Below are positions 16,171-24,809 of a stretch of 64,000 nucleotides of DNA, in pieces; the first letter of the stretch is position 1; each line of letters begins with the position of its first letter. Source of the stretch: Pseudobdellovibrio sp031428275. GTDB lineage: Bacteria; Bdellovibrionota; Bdellovibrionia; Bdellovibrionales; Bdellovibrionaceae. Made by a program: the position numbers and the translations under genes. The stretch covers positions 45,124-109,123 of the forward strand of contig JANPPC010000016.1 in NCBI GenBank assembly GCA_031428275.1. Reading direction: 5' to 3'. The notes beneath the pieces were generated by a model, which was given only the letters and a program-made list of their open reading frames with translations, did no database searches and was not told the origin of the DNA.

Positions 16171-17727
16171 TTAGAGCGGAATGTTTCCATGTTTTTTAGG
16201 CGGAATGATATCGCGTTTATTTTTTAACATTTCGAGTGAATCAATAATTCTTTTTCGAGTTAACGCTGGCTCGATTACTTCGTCGGTGTAGCCAAGTTCG
16301 GCCGACACATACGGATTACTGAACATTTCTTCATATTCGGCTGTTAAGCGCGCGCGTTCACCGGCTGGGTCTTTCGCTTTAGAAATGGCTTCGCGGTGAA
16401 TGATATTTACAGCGCCGTCGGCACCCATGACCGCAATCTCTGCCGTGGGGTAGGCCAAGTTAATATCGCTACGTAACAGCTTAGATCCCATCACGATGTA
16501 GGCGCCGCCGTAAGCTTTGCGTGTGATTAAAGTTACCTTAGGAACTGTGGCCTCAGCGTAAGCATAAAGAAGCTTCGCACCGTGGGTAATGATACCGTTC
16601 CATTCTTGATCTTTACCCGGCAAGAAGCCCGGTACATCCACGATCGAAACGATCGGAATATTGAACGCATCACAAAAGCGAATAAAGCGCGCGGCTTTTC
16701 TAGAAGCTTCAATATTTAAACACCCCGCTAAAACTTGCGGTTGATTCGCAACAATTCCAACGGGTCTTCCGTTGAAGCGTGCAAAACCAACGATAATGTT
16801 GGCGGCGAACTGCTTATGAATTTCTAAAAAGTAACCTTCATCAACAATTTCAGAAATCAACTGAAGCATATCGTAAGGTTTTTTTGGACTGTCAGGAATT
16901 AAAGAATTTAAAGATTCATTAATACGATCGGGGCGATCTTTCGTCGCCAAAGCCGCCGCGTCGTCTAAATTATTCGACGGCAAAAAGCTCATCAATTCGC
17001 GAATCAACAATAAGCAATGCTTATCGTCTTTCGCGGTAAAGTGGGCAACACCTGATTTTTGAGCGTGAGTTGAAGCCCCACCCAATTCTTCTTTAGTGAC
17101 CTCTTCATGAGTAACGGCCTTGATAACTTCAGGGCCAGTTACGAACATGTAGCTGGTATTTTCTACCATAAATACGAAATCAGTAATCGATGGAGAATAA
17201 ACCGCGCCACCCGCGCAAGGCCCCATGATTGCGGTGATTTGTGGAACCACGCCCGAACCTAGTACATTGCGGGTAAAAATATCGGCGTAGCCGCCAAGTG
17301 ATTCAATACCCTCTTGAATACGTGCGCCACCTGAATCATTGATTGAAATAAACGGGGCGCCGTTCTTAATCGCCAAGTCCATCACCTTACAAATTTTATT
17401 TGCTTGGGTACGAGACATCGATCCACCGATAACGGTGAAATCTTGCGACGAAACATAAACTAATTTTCCGTTGATGCGCCCGTAGCCCGTGATAATTCCA
17501 TCACCCGGAGTTTTCGTTTTTTCCATTCCGAAATTAGTTGAACGGTGAGTAACGAAACGGTCCATTTCAACAAAGCTTCCTGGATCTAGTAAAACTTCAA
17601 CGCGCTCGCGTGCCGTTAAGCGTCCGCCTTGCTTGTGCTTCGCTTGTTTATCAGCGCCGCCACCAGCAAGGGCCTTGTCATTTCTTTTTTCTAGCTCATC
17701 AATTTTCTTCTGCATCATCTCAGTCAT
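16171..17727 (-). CDS. Acyl-CoA carboxylase carboxyltransferase subunit (PccB-like)
   Basis: A 518-residue carboxyltransferase with both crotonase-fold halves in one chain. Diagnostic stretches are LTARERVEVLLDPGSFVEMD, ISINDSGGARIQEGIESLGGY, IMGPCAGGAVYSPS and, in the C half, VDVPGFLPGKDQE and ITRKAYGGAYIVMGSK. It transfers the carboxyl group from biotin to an acyl-CoA. The single-chain form is typical for propionyl-CoA and methylmalonyl-type enzymes and not for the split AccA/AccD. Methylmalonyl-CoA could feed succinyl-CoA, but no mutase is in the window. It begins 21 bases after asnS. Confidence 0.93.
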   Translation of the reverse strand: MTEMMQKKIDELEKRNDKALAGGGADKQAKHKQGGRLTARERVEVLLDPGSFVEMDRFVTHRSTNFGMEKTKTPGDGIITGYGRINGKLVYVSSQDFTVIGGSMSRTQANKICKVMDLAIKNGAPFISINDSGGARIQEGIESLGGYADIFTRNVLGSGVVPQITAIMGPCAGGAVYSPSITDFVFMVENTSYMFVTGPEVIKAVTHEEVTKEELGGASTHAQKSGVAHFTAKDDKHCLLLIRELMSFLPSNNLDDAAALATKDRPDRINESLNSLIPDSPKKPYDMLQLISEIVDEGYFLEIHKQFAANIIVGFARFNGRPVGIVANQPQVLAGCLNIEASRKAARFIRFCDAFNIPIVSIVDVPGFLPGKDQEWNGIITHGAKLLYAYAEATVPKVTLITRKAYGGAYIVMGSKLLRSDINLAYPTAEIAVMGADGAVNIIHREAISKAKDPAGERARLTAEYEEMFSNPYVSAELGYTDEVIEPALTRKRIIDSLEMLKNKRDIIPPKKHGNIPL

Positions 17728-17748
17728 TAGTGACTCCTAAAAATTAAA

Positions 17749-19038
17749 TTATGGGTATGAACGACCGTACAAACGAGGGAAGGCTCCGGTTTCGCGGATG
17801 TGTGGTAATCCACAGATCCACGCGACAGCGCGCTCTAATCCTAAACCGAAGCCAGAGCTTGGTGTCGAACCGTAACGGCGAACGTCTAAGTACCACTCGA
17901 AATCTTTTTGATCTAATTTATGTTCTTTAATACGTTTAATCAAAGTCTCAACGCTTTCTTCACGCTGACCACCGCCAATTAATTCGCCGTAACCTTCAGT
18001 CGCTAACATATCGCAACCCATTGCATAGCCAGGCTCTTTCGGATCTTCTTTCATGTAGAAAGCTTTGATTGCTTGCGGGTAGTGATGCACAAATACAGGC
18101 TTATCAAACTTAGAAGATACGATTGTCTCGTCAGGTGCTCCAAAGTCGTCACCGATAATAAATTCTGGATTTTCTCTTTTAATAATTTCAGCGGCTTCTT
18201 TGTAGTGAAGGCGCGGAAACGCGCCCTTAATAGGCTCTAACTTAGAAATATCGCGCTCTAAAATCTTTAATTCGTCCGGTCGGTTTTTTAAAACGCGTTG
18301 AACGATGTATTCAGTAAACTGCTCGGCTAATTCCATATTGTCGTACATGTCGTTGAAAGCCACTTCAGGTTCAACCATCCAAAACTCAATTAAGTGACGG
18401 CGCGTTTTCGATTTCTCGGCACGAAACGTTGGTCCGAAACAATAGACTTTACCAAAAGCACGCGCAGTTGCTTCCATGTAAAGCTGACCTGATTGAGATA
18501 AATACATTTTGTCGTCGAAGTACTTTGTTTCGAAAAGATTCGAAGTTCCCTCACAGGCGGCGGGCGTGAAAATAGGCGCATCTGTTAAGGTGAAACCACG
18601 ACCATCAAAAAAATCTCGGATTGCCATAATAATTTCGTGACGAATTTTTAAAATGGCGTGTTGGCGTTTCGAGCGAATCCATAAATGACGGTTGTCCATC
18701 AAGAAATCAGTGCCATGCTCTTTCGGCGTAATTGGGTAATTTTCTGCCTTACCTAAAATTTCGAACGATTTAACACCCATTTCAAAAACATTCGGCTGCT
18801 TCGGATGTTGACGAATTGTGCCGGTCACCGCCACCGAAGACTCTTGCGTAATTTGATCAAAGTTAATAAAATTTTCTGGGCCACAATCAGCTTGAAAAAA
18901 AACGCATGAAATAATTCCGGTTCCGTCGCGAAGTTCTAAAAATTTTACTTTTCCAGATGAGCGTGTTTGATAAGCCCAACCTTTTAATTCGATTGTCTGT
19001 CCGACATGATCTTTTAAATCACTGATATAAATGCGCAT
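17749..19038 (-). CDS. asnS: Asparaginyl-tRNA synthetase
   Basis: A 429-residue class IIb aminoacyl-tRNA synthetase. The N-terminal OB fold (residues 1-105, GQTIELKGWAYQTRSSGKVKFLELRDGTG) binds the anticodon. The catalytic domain has motif 2 (FRAEKSKTRRHLIEFWMVEPE) and motif 3 (GFGLGLERAVAWICGLPHIRE). The ending with HIRETGAFPR is typical of AsnRS and not AspRS. It charges tRNA-Asn. It is the first gene of the apparent operon leading to the acyl-CoA carboxylase genes and nupC. Confidence 0.94.
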   Translation of the reverse strand: MRIYISDLKDHVGQTIELKGWAYQTRSSGKVKFLELRDGTGIISCVFFQADCGPENFINFDQITQESSVAVTGTIRQHPKQPNVFEMGVKSFEILGKAENYPITPKEHGTDFLMDNRHLWIRSKRQHAILKIRHEIIMAIRDFFDGRGFTLTDAPIFTPAACEGTSNLFETKYFDDKMYLSQSGQLYMEATARAFGKVYCFGPTFRAEKSKTRRHLIEFWMVEPEVAFNDMYDNMELAEQFTEYIVQRVLKNRPDELKILERDISKLEPIKGAFPRLHYKEAAEIIKRENPEFIIGDDFGAPDETIVSSKFDKPVFVHHYPQAIKAFYMKEDPKEPGYAMGCDMLATEGYGELIGGGQREESVETLIKRIKEHKLDQKDFEWYLDVRRYGSTPSSGFGLGLERAVAWICGLPHIRETGAFPRLYGRSYP

Positions 19039-19058
19039 AGTTGACCCCTCTCGTAGTA

Positions 19059-19070
19059 AGAATCGATTCT
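19059..19070 (-). promoter_or_regulatory. 12-bp palindrome in asnS leader
   Basis: AGAATCGATTCT is a perfect 12-bp palindrome 21 bases upstream of the asnS start, between a GTTGATCAAC palindrome and the GAGAGGGG ribosome binding site. It could be an operator or a small RNA hairpin. Function is unknown. Confidence 0.3.
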
Positions 19071-19098
19071 AGCGAGGTGTTAGTTGATCAACAAGAAA

Positions 19099-22000
19099 TT
19101 AGTCTTTCGAGAGGGCGCGTTGAGTAAACACATCGTCTTTTAGTCCAGAATTTACCTTCATGCCAGAAAGCGACAGCTCGGTCGAGCGCTTATTATTCAG
19201 ATTCTTGATGATAACTTTTTGTGCTCTTTGCACTTGATTGATTTTAACGTAGTTTTGGAAGTCGATTCGCTTCTGCGCTTGCCCACGAGCATCATAAAAC
19301 TCAATGCGCAGGGGAACGAACTGGCCCAGATGCACCCAAACAATGGCCTTGCTATATGCAGTTTGGTTCGATTTCGAAGTAACTTCAATTAATGCGACTT
19401 CCGAAGCTCCAATTTTATCTTTTTTTAAGAATTTAGCCGCTGAAGATTGAATAGTTGTCAGATCTAAATCTTGCGGGCTCAGTTCAGAACCCAAAACGCC
19501 TTCCTGCTTATTTTTAGACACAAATCGGCGCACCTGTTTAGAACTAGGAAGGTAAATCCACTGTTGTTCGGAATTGTCTTCCACAACGTTTAAAAAGCCC
19601 GCACCACGTTGGTCAACAGGCTTCAAAATTTTAACGATCGTTTGATTTTTCTTATCAGCGAACTTTCTTTTAAATGTAAGCTCGCGTTCTTTGCTAGAGC
19701 CGTCGGCCTCAATAATTTTCATCTTGATAGTCGCGCTGTCGTCTTTTGAGGCCAAAGCCAACTGAGACTTCTTTAAAATATCGATGGCCATATTCGTTTC
19801 GGCAGACACATTTTTGGGAATTACTAAAAGAACGAAAGCTGCCGAGATAAAATACTTTTTAAAGTGTTGTAGAAAGCTTGGCATAAACATCAGATCTCCT
19901 ATAAGGGCCGCGACAACCGATAAAATCATATACTGTCCAAATAAACGGTTTACTCCAAAATATGAAAATAAAAACACAACAAAGCCTAGACAAATTAAAA
20001 GAGTGGCCAACAGGCAAGGGTTACCCTCTTCAAGTAACGCACGTTTTAGCGGAATATAGCTCTTCGCATGCGGACGCGCTTTTTGAAGTTTAATGATCCG
20101 CCCAATTACATAAACGGTGTTTGCAAATGCCAATCCAATAGCGATTGAAAAAATAATTGCAACTGTTGGCTTAAGAGAAACCTGTTGATAATTCAACCAA
20201 ATCATCAGCGAGAGCGGCGGAAGCAAATTAGGCAAACAGGCCAGCAGTGCGAATCTCCAAGACTTAAAAGCAAAAACTAAGATAAGTCCGGCTAACACGA
20301 TGGCATGCCAGAAATTGAATACGAGTTCTTTTGAAATTTCTTGATTCATCGTGTGAAATTGTTCAGCAAAGCCCGAACTAGTGACTTTTGCCTCGGGAAA
20401 ATGCGCTTTAAGTATCGAATTAATTTGGGAAGTGGCCATTTTAATTTCGTTTGTCGGAACATCTTGATATCGAATTTTAATTAATAAATCTTTTTTATTT
20501 TGCGAAACGTGTGAATCAATCGGATTGCTTTGGGCGAGCGAAAAAAGAAAATTCTTTTCTGAAACATCTGCGTTCGAGACCGGCAAGCGTCCGCCTTTAA
20601 CGTTAGGGTTTGCTAAAGACTTGTAAAAATCATTCACCGAAAGGGCCGAACCAACGGATTTAACACGTTTGATTTTATCAAGGGCTAAATCTAGTTTTCT
20701 AATGCTTTGGGCCTTGTTCCAATTGTTTTTAATAAGGGGGCTGTGCACCACAAAGTTCATTTCCATTGTGCCACCAAAGTTTTTATCCATAAATTCAGTG
20801 GTGATGCGCGTATTCTGATGCTCAGGAAGATCATCTAAAGCGCGCGAATTCCAATTTATTTTCGTTACACTGTAACCACCGAAGGCAAAAACAGCTAAGC
20901 CAGTAATTAGAACTTTTCGTCTATGTCGCAAAGACCATAGTGACCAGTAGGCTGGGCGCACAAGCCAATCACGAAAGTCAGTGTTGGTGAAAACGAATGA
21001 TAGGGGCCAATAGACCAAGTGGGTTAGTAACCAAGCTGAAAATGAAGACAAAGCTACGATTATTCCGTAATTCTGAATCATATGTGATGCCGAAGTTTTT
21101 AGAAATAAAAAACCGACGCCCGAAATTAACACGGCTAGTAAGTTTTCCCAAAAAAGATCTTTGTATGTGTTCCAGGTATTTTTGCTTTTATTGAGGTGAC
21201 CCTGAATGTGAATAATCAAAGAAATAACCTGAAGCGAAACCAAAACCGGCAATGTCGACAGTAAAACATTTAGAGGTATTTGAAACCAAGCAAGAAATCC
21301 TAAGATAACTATGTTTACGAAAACCAATGTCGCTAGAACCGACAAAACAGAGAAAGGCTTTTTGTAGATAACAAGTAAACCCAACACAAAAAGAAAAAGT
21401 CCGATAAAAACTGACCTAAACAATTCTTTTCTAAGTAAATAGCTCATGTCGGCCTGAAGCGCGCTGAGTCCGCCGATGCTTACATCGTATCCGACAAAGT
21501 TAGATGCAAAGTAGCCTTTTAAACTTTCGGTATATTTATTTACTGCGATTGGTGACGCTGGAAGCAAGTTTAACACTAGTAAAGTAGAAGATTCATTGGC
21601 CGACAGAAGATGTGGCTTTACGAATGGATGCTGCTCGGATACCAATTTTCTTTTAGACGGCGACAAGCTTTCTAGCAAGGGTCCGACATCTAGTTGATCA
21701 CCAGAATCTTGCGCACCTTGAAGGGTCGCAAGTGATATAATCGATTTAAGCTGAACGTTGTTTTGAAACGCGAGCGTCAGCGCTTTAAGATCTGAATAGG
21801 CTTTATTATCTAGCCAACTCGTTTTGTCTTTCGTTTGCAATAGTACGATAACCGATAGGTTTTTTTCGATTTTAAAAATTTGAGAAATCTTTTCTTCTTG
21901 AAGAAGCAGTGGATGGTTAGCCGGGTAGAACTGCTTCAAAGAAAACTCTGTTTTTGTTTGCAGGCTTGCATAAAATCCGAACAAAAAAAGTAAAGCGCAA

Positions 22001-22155
22001 AACGTCGATAGCGCCTTGTTGAAAGTTACGACAGTTTTTGAATCTTTCAAACCAAGTGCACCAGAAAAACGCTTAACTTTGCTATTTAGTTCTAGACGAA
22101 AGTCGCCGAAAAGTTTTTGTATGAAATTGAAAAATTTATTTCTTAGCACATTCAT
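19099..22155 (-). CDS. RND/MMPL-type transporter fused to LolA-like lipoprotein-sorting domain
   Basis: A 1018-residue fusion. Residues 1-768 are an RND superfamily exporter: first membrane helix about 48-64, periplasmic loop, helix bundle about 247-390, second loop about 430-610, bundle about 612-765. Then a second signal-peptide-like segment (KKYFISAAFVLLVIPKNVSA, 766-785) leads into a periplasmic domain (786-1018) resembling the outer membrane lipoprotein-sorting family (LolA-like fold; GAGFLNVVEDNSEQQWIYLP, QDLDLTTIQSS). These are normally two neighbouring genes. The ATG has AAAGG upstream. An outer-membrane barrel gene lies nearby, so lipid or lipoprotein transfer between membranes is a reasonable guess. 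Confidence 0.85.
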   Translation of the reverse strand: MNVLRNKFFNFIQKLFGDFRLELNSKVKRFSGALGLKDSKTVVTFNKALSTFCALLFLFGFYASLQTKTEFSLKQFYPANHPLLLQEEKISQIFKIEKNLSVIVLLQTKDKTSWLDNKAYSDLKALTLAFQNNVQLKSIISLATLQGAQDSGDQLDVGPLLESLSPSKRKLVSEQHPFVKPHLLSANESSTLLVLNLLPASPIAVNKYTESLKGYFASNFVGYDVSIGGLSALQADMSYLLRKELFRSVFIGLFLFVLGLLVIYKKPFSVLSVLATLVFVNIVILGFLAWFQIPLNVLLSTLPVLVSLQVISLIIHIQGHLNKSKNTWNTYKDLFWENLLAVLISGVGFLFLKTSASHMIQNYGIIVALSSFSAWLLTHLVYWPLSFVFTNTDFRDWLVRPAYWSLWSLRHRRKVLITGLAVFAFGGYSVTKINWNSRALDDLPEHQNTRITTEFMDKNFGGTMEMNFVVHSPLIKNNWNKAQSIRKLDLALDKIKRVKSVGSALSVNDFYKSLANPNVKGGRLPVSNADVSEKNFLFSLAQSNPIDSHVSQNKKDLLIKIRYQDVPTNEIKMATSQINSILKAHFPEAKVTSSGFAEQFHTMNQEISKELVFNFWHAIVLAGLILVFAFKSWRFALLACLPNLLPPLSLMIWLNYQQVSLKPTVAIIFSIAIGLAFANTVYVIGRIIKLQKARPHAKSYIPLKRALLEEGNPCLLATLLICLGFVVFLFSYFGVNRLFGQYMILSVVAALIGDLMFMPSFLQHFKKYFISAAFVLLVIPKNVSAETNMAIDILKKSQLALASKDDSATIKMKIIEADGSSKERELTFKRKFADKKNQTIVKILKPVDQRGAGFLNVVEDNSEQQWIYLPSSKQVRRFVSKNKQEGVLGSELSPQDLDLTTIQSSAAKFLKKDKIGASEVALIEVTSKSNQTAYSKAIVWVHLGQFVPLRIEFYDARGQAQKRIDFQNYVKINQVQRAQKVIIKNLNNKRSTELSLSGMKVNSGLKDDVFTQRALSKD

Positions 22156-23518
22156 TATTTCGGCCTTTCAGGTAGCAGTTCTGAGTCCAGATCTGAACGC
22201 CGAAACTACAAGTATACCTGCGAAAATGGATGCAGTTGTGTTTATCCCGTTTAAGAAGATAATTGATGAGCTTCAATCTTCATTTCGAGGCGAAAACTTA
22301 GCTTTTCAGGAAGGTCTTCCAAACTTTCGGACTCAAACCGCAGATGGCTCTATTCAAATTGCGTCAGATCGAGTCGATTTTAGCGCAGGTGTTTTCGCTA
22401 AGTCGTTAGAATACGTCGACAATCAAAACTTAAATTTTGGTTTAGAGCTTAAAACAGCATCGGTTGTCGCTAGCGGCATCAATATTTTCGTTACGGTAAG
22501 AAAAGACCTCGGCTTCGGCTGGGCTACATTGCGCTTAAATCTTCAATGCCAACAATTACGATTGGGTTTACAGAATCACAATCCAATAGACGCCAAAGTA
22601 TTGATAAAGGCCGGGTCTGCATCAGTCACGCAAATTAACTGGGATCTTGCTTCAACCGCTGTTACGACAGAACTAATAGGCTGCAATGAAGTAGCTGGGT
22701 TTGATGCTGAGTTAAAAAGTCAGATACAAAACTTTGTTCAGCAAAGCTTCGCAATAGAAACATTAAAAAGTATCATCAACGAAAAAATTAATTCAGCACT
22801 CAATGATAAAATTTCGTCAGAAATCTCTAAACTATCAATTGCCTACGATGTTGAACCTGAGCAAAAACATATGTTCGACCAAGCTAATAATTTATGGGTG
22901 TATTCAACGGAGGCATCCGAAAAGGCTTTCCTGGCAAGCGACTTAGCTGCGCTAGCGGCTTCAACTAAACCAACGATACTGGTAAAGAAATCAACAATAG
23001 AAGAAATAGTAAAAAAGAGTCTTAATTCATTTTTAGCAAAAAACGTCGTATCTTCAAGATTGTACGCAGGTCTTTCAAAGATAACCTGTTCGCGCTTTTC
23101 ACAATTTTTCGTCTGGCCGGCATTAAAGTCTTTGCCTAAATGCTTCAACTTACAAATTCAAAACCAAGTTGAAGTTGTACAAATTAAAAATATAAACACC
23201 TTAGAAATAAATCTCAAACTAAGCTCGTGGGCCGCAGGCGAAGGCCGCAACCTGGCTTACTTTTCTTCACAATTACTAGTCAGCCCATTGACTGAATCAG
23301 CCGAAGTCTTATCGCTAACGGCGAAGCAAGACCATCAGTTTACAAGCTGGTCGGGTCGCTCAAGTCGCATATCGACAAATCTGATGAAGTCTCCCCTTCA
23401 AGATCTGCTATTGAAGACAATTAGTGATTTGGGTAAGAATGAAAGCTTTAGCATCTTCAAAAAGAATGCGGTTATTAAGCTAATCGGAACAGATACCGTT
23501 TTAGTTTCTTTAAACTAA
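22121..23518 (+). CDS. Exported protein of unknown function
   Basis: A 465-residue protein I do not recognise. I chose ATG 22121 over the longer reading from 22016 because it gives a clean signal peptide (LFLSTFIISAFQVAV..., cleavage after SPDLNA). The mature part has four cysteines, at about residues 144, 187, 325 and 346, and many short hydrophobic/polar alternations, so a beta-rich periplasmic protein is possible. Its first 35 bases overlap the start of the divergent RND-LolA gene, and its stop overlaps the convergent barrel gene. The ribosome binding site is weak. Confidence 0.7.
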   Translation: MKLKNLFLSTFIISAFQVAVLSPDLNAETTSIPAKMDAVVFIPFKKIIDELQSSFRGENLAFQEGLPNFRTQTADGSIQIASDRVDFSAGVFAKSLEYVDNQNLNFGLELKTASVVASGINIFVTVRKDLGFGWATLRLNLQCQQLRLGLQNHNPIDAKVLIKAGSASVTQINWDLASTAVTTELIGCNEVAGFDAELKSQIQNFVQQSFAIETLKSIINEKINSALNDKISSEISKLSIAYDVEPEQKHMFDQANNLWVYSTEASEKAFLASDLAALAASTKPTILVKKSTIEEIVKKSLNSFLAKNVVSSRLYAGLSKITCSRFSQFFVWPALKSLPKCFNLQIQNQVEVVQIKNINTLEINLKLSSWAAGEGRNLAYFSSQLLVSPLTESAEVLSLTAKQDHQFTSWSGRSSRISTNLMKSPLQDLLLKTISDLGKNESFSIFKKNAVIKLIGTDTVLVSLN

Positions 23519-24804
23519 AAATCATAAGTCATAACGATCGATGCATTATCTGTACTGTCGTATGCTTTTCCGATAATATCCGAAGTTGAAAAAATTTGGT
23601 TAACGCTTAGTTTGCTTCTAAGTTGATCTGTGAAGCGATACTCATATCCTAGGGAAGCCAACCAGGACGGATTCTTTTCGTTGTAAACGAAAGTCCCAGT
23701 CACCAAACATTTTTGATCAAGATCGACCAAGTAGCCAAGAGCAGTTGATTTATCAAAGAAGCCAAGCAAGGTTTCAAGCTCGCTGGCGACGTCTTTCTGT
23801 CGCCATACCCGATTATTTAGTAAAAAGTAGTGAACCGATATCCCGCGAATAACCAAACTATTTTCGACAGAAAAAGTGCAGGCCTGTGAATATTCTTTCT
23901 GCATTAAAAAGTCGGTTTGTTGTTTGCAAAATACTTTCCCAATCCAATCAGACACAACGGCCGTTAACCCGCCGCCGCCGTGTTCTGAGCGGTACCAGTT
24001 TAAATTAATTTCTACGGGCGGCTTAATCGTTCCAATCAAAGGATTAAAAGAACTGATATCAATATTAAAGTCTGGCGACACCTTCGGCATTTGGTTTGCG
24101 CCATTAAAATAAAAAAAATGAAAATCAAAAGACGAAAAAGATGCTTTAACACTGGTGCCGAAATTGTGATCGAATGGCTTTTCATATTCACTTTCATTTT
24201 TGTAAACGTAACTCATCTTATCTGTTACATAAAAAGTTCCGCTCGAATTTCGTATAGGCAAAGTTTCTGTGTGGGGCCACCAGGCTGAATCTAGATCCGG
24301 AAGAAGTGACTTCGTATTTTTAGGGATATAAAAAAAATTAGCCGTTACAGGATCAATCGGAATAGTAACTAAGGCGCCCAACGACCCGAAGCTTTTCGAA
24401 TTGAACGGGTTTCTATAATCTTTGCCGTGCACAACATCGAAGATATTATTTAAATCGGCGGCTTCAGGTCTAACGGTAAACCCTCCGACTTGAATTTCAA
24501 AGTTAGCAGCCGAATAGTTAAAACCAAATTGCCTAGGATTGAAAATAACGGTCTGTACTCTAGCCTGTTTATTCATAAAAACGGAGTCGATTGAAGAATC
24601 TAACTTAAAGCTCATTTTAGTAAAAAGCTGGTAGTCGCCTTTTGTTTGTAATTCAACCCGACCAAACAAGTCAGCACTGTTTTGTGGGTTTAAATAAAAA
24701 CTTTGCAACTCGGTCGATAAAGTAAAAAAAATTTCATTCGCTTCAGCAAAGAAAGCCATTAGAATTAAAAAGAAGAATAGGGTGGTGGTTCGAAAAAATC
24801 TCAC
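23515..24804 (-). CDS. Predicted outer-membrane beta-barrel protein
   Basis: A 429-residue protein with a signal peptide (FFFLILMAFFAEA) and a mature sequence of alternating hydrophobic and polar residues with many aromatics, ending in a terminal Phe (MTYDF), the usual signal for outer-membrane barrel assembly. I cannot assign a porin family. The start is GTG at 24802-24804. It lies on the same strand as the lipid-anchored subtilase (6 bases after its stop region) and near the RND-LolA fusion; RND exporters with LolA-like partners often have an outer-membrane protein close by. The stop codon overlaps that of the convergent gene. Confidence 0.7.
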   Translation of the reverse strand: MRFFRTTTLFFFLILMAFFAEANEIFFTLSTELQSFYLNPQNSADLFGRVELQTKGDYQLFTKMSFKLDSSIDSVFMNKQARVQTVIFNPRQFGFNYSAANFEIQVGGFTVRPEAADLNNIFDVVHGKDYRNPFNSKSFGSLGALVTIPIDPVTANFFYIPKNTKSLLPDLDSAWWPHTETLPIRNSSGTFYVTDKMSYVYKNESEYEKPFDHNFGTSVKASFSSFDFHFFYFNGANQMPKVSPDFNIDISSFNPLIGTIKPPVEINLNWYRSEHGGGGLTAVVSDWIGKVFCKQQTDFLMQKEYSQACTFSVENSLVIRGISVHYFLLNNRVWRQKDVASELETLLGFFDKSTALGYLVDLDQKCLVTGTFVYNEKNPSWLASLGYEYRFTDQLRSKLSVNQIFSTSDIIGKAYDSTDNASIVMTYDF

Positions 24805-24809
24805 GTAAC

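Noticed and set aside
16171..17727. Assignment as AccD of acetyl-CoA carboxylase.
   Set aside because: The single-chain form with both crotonase halves and lack of a zinc ribbon is of the PccB kind.
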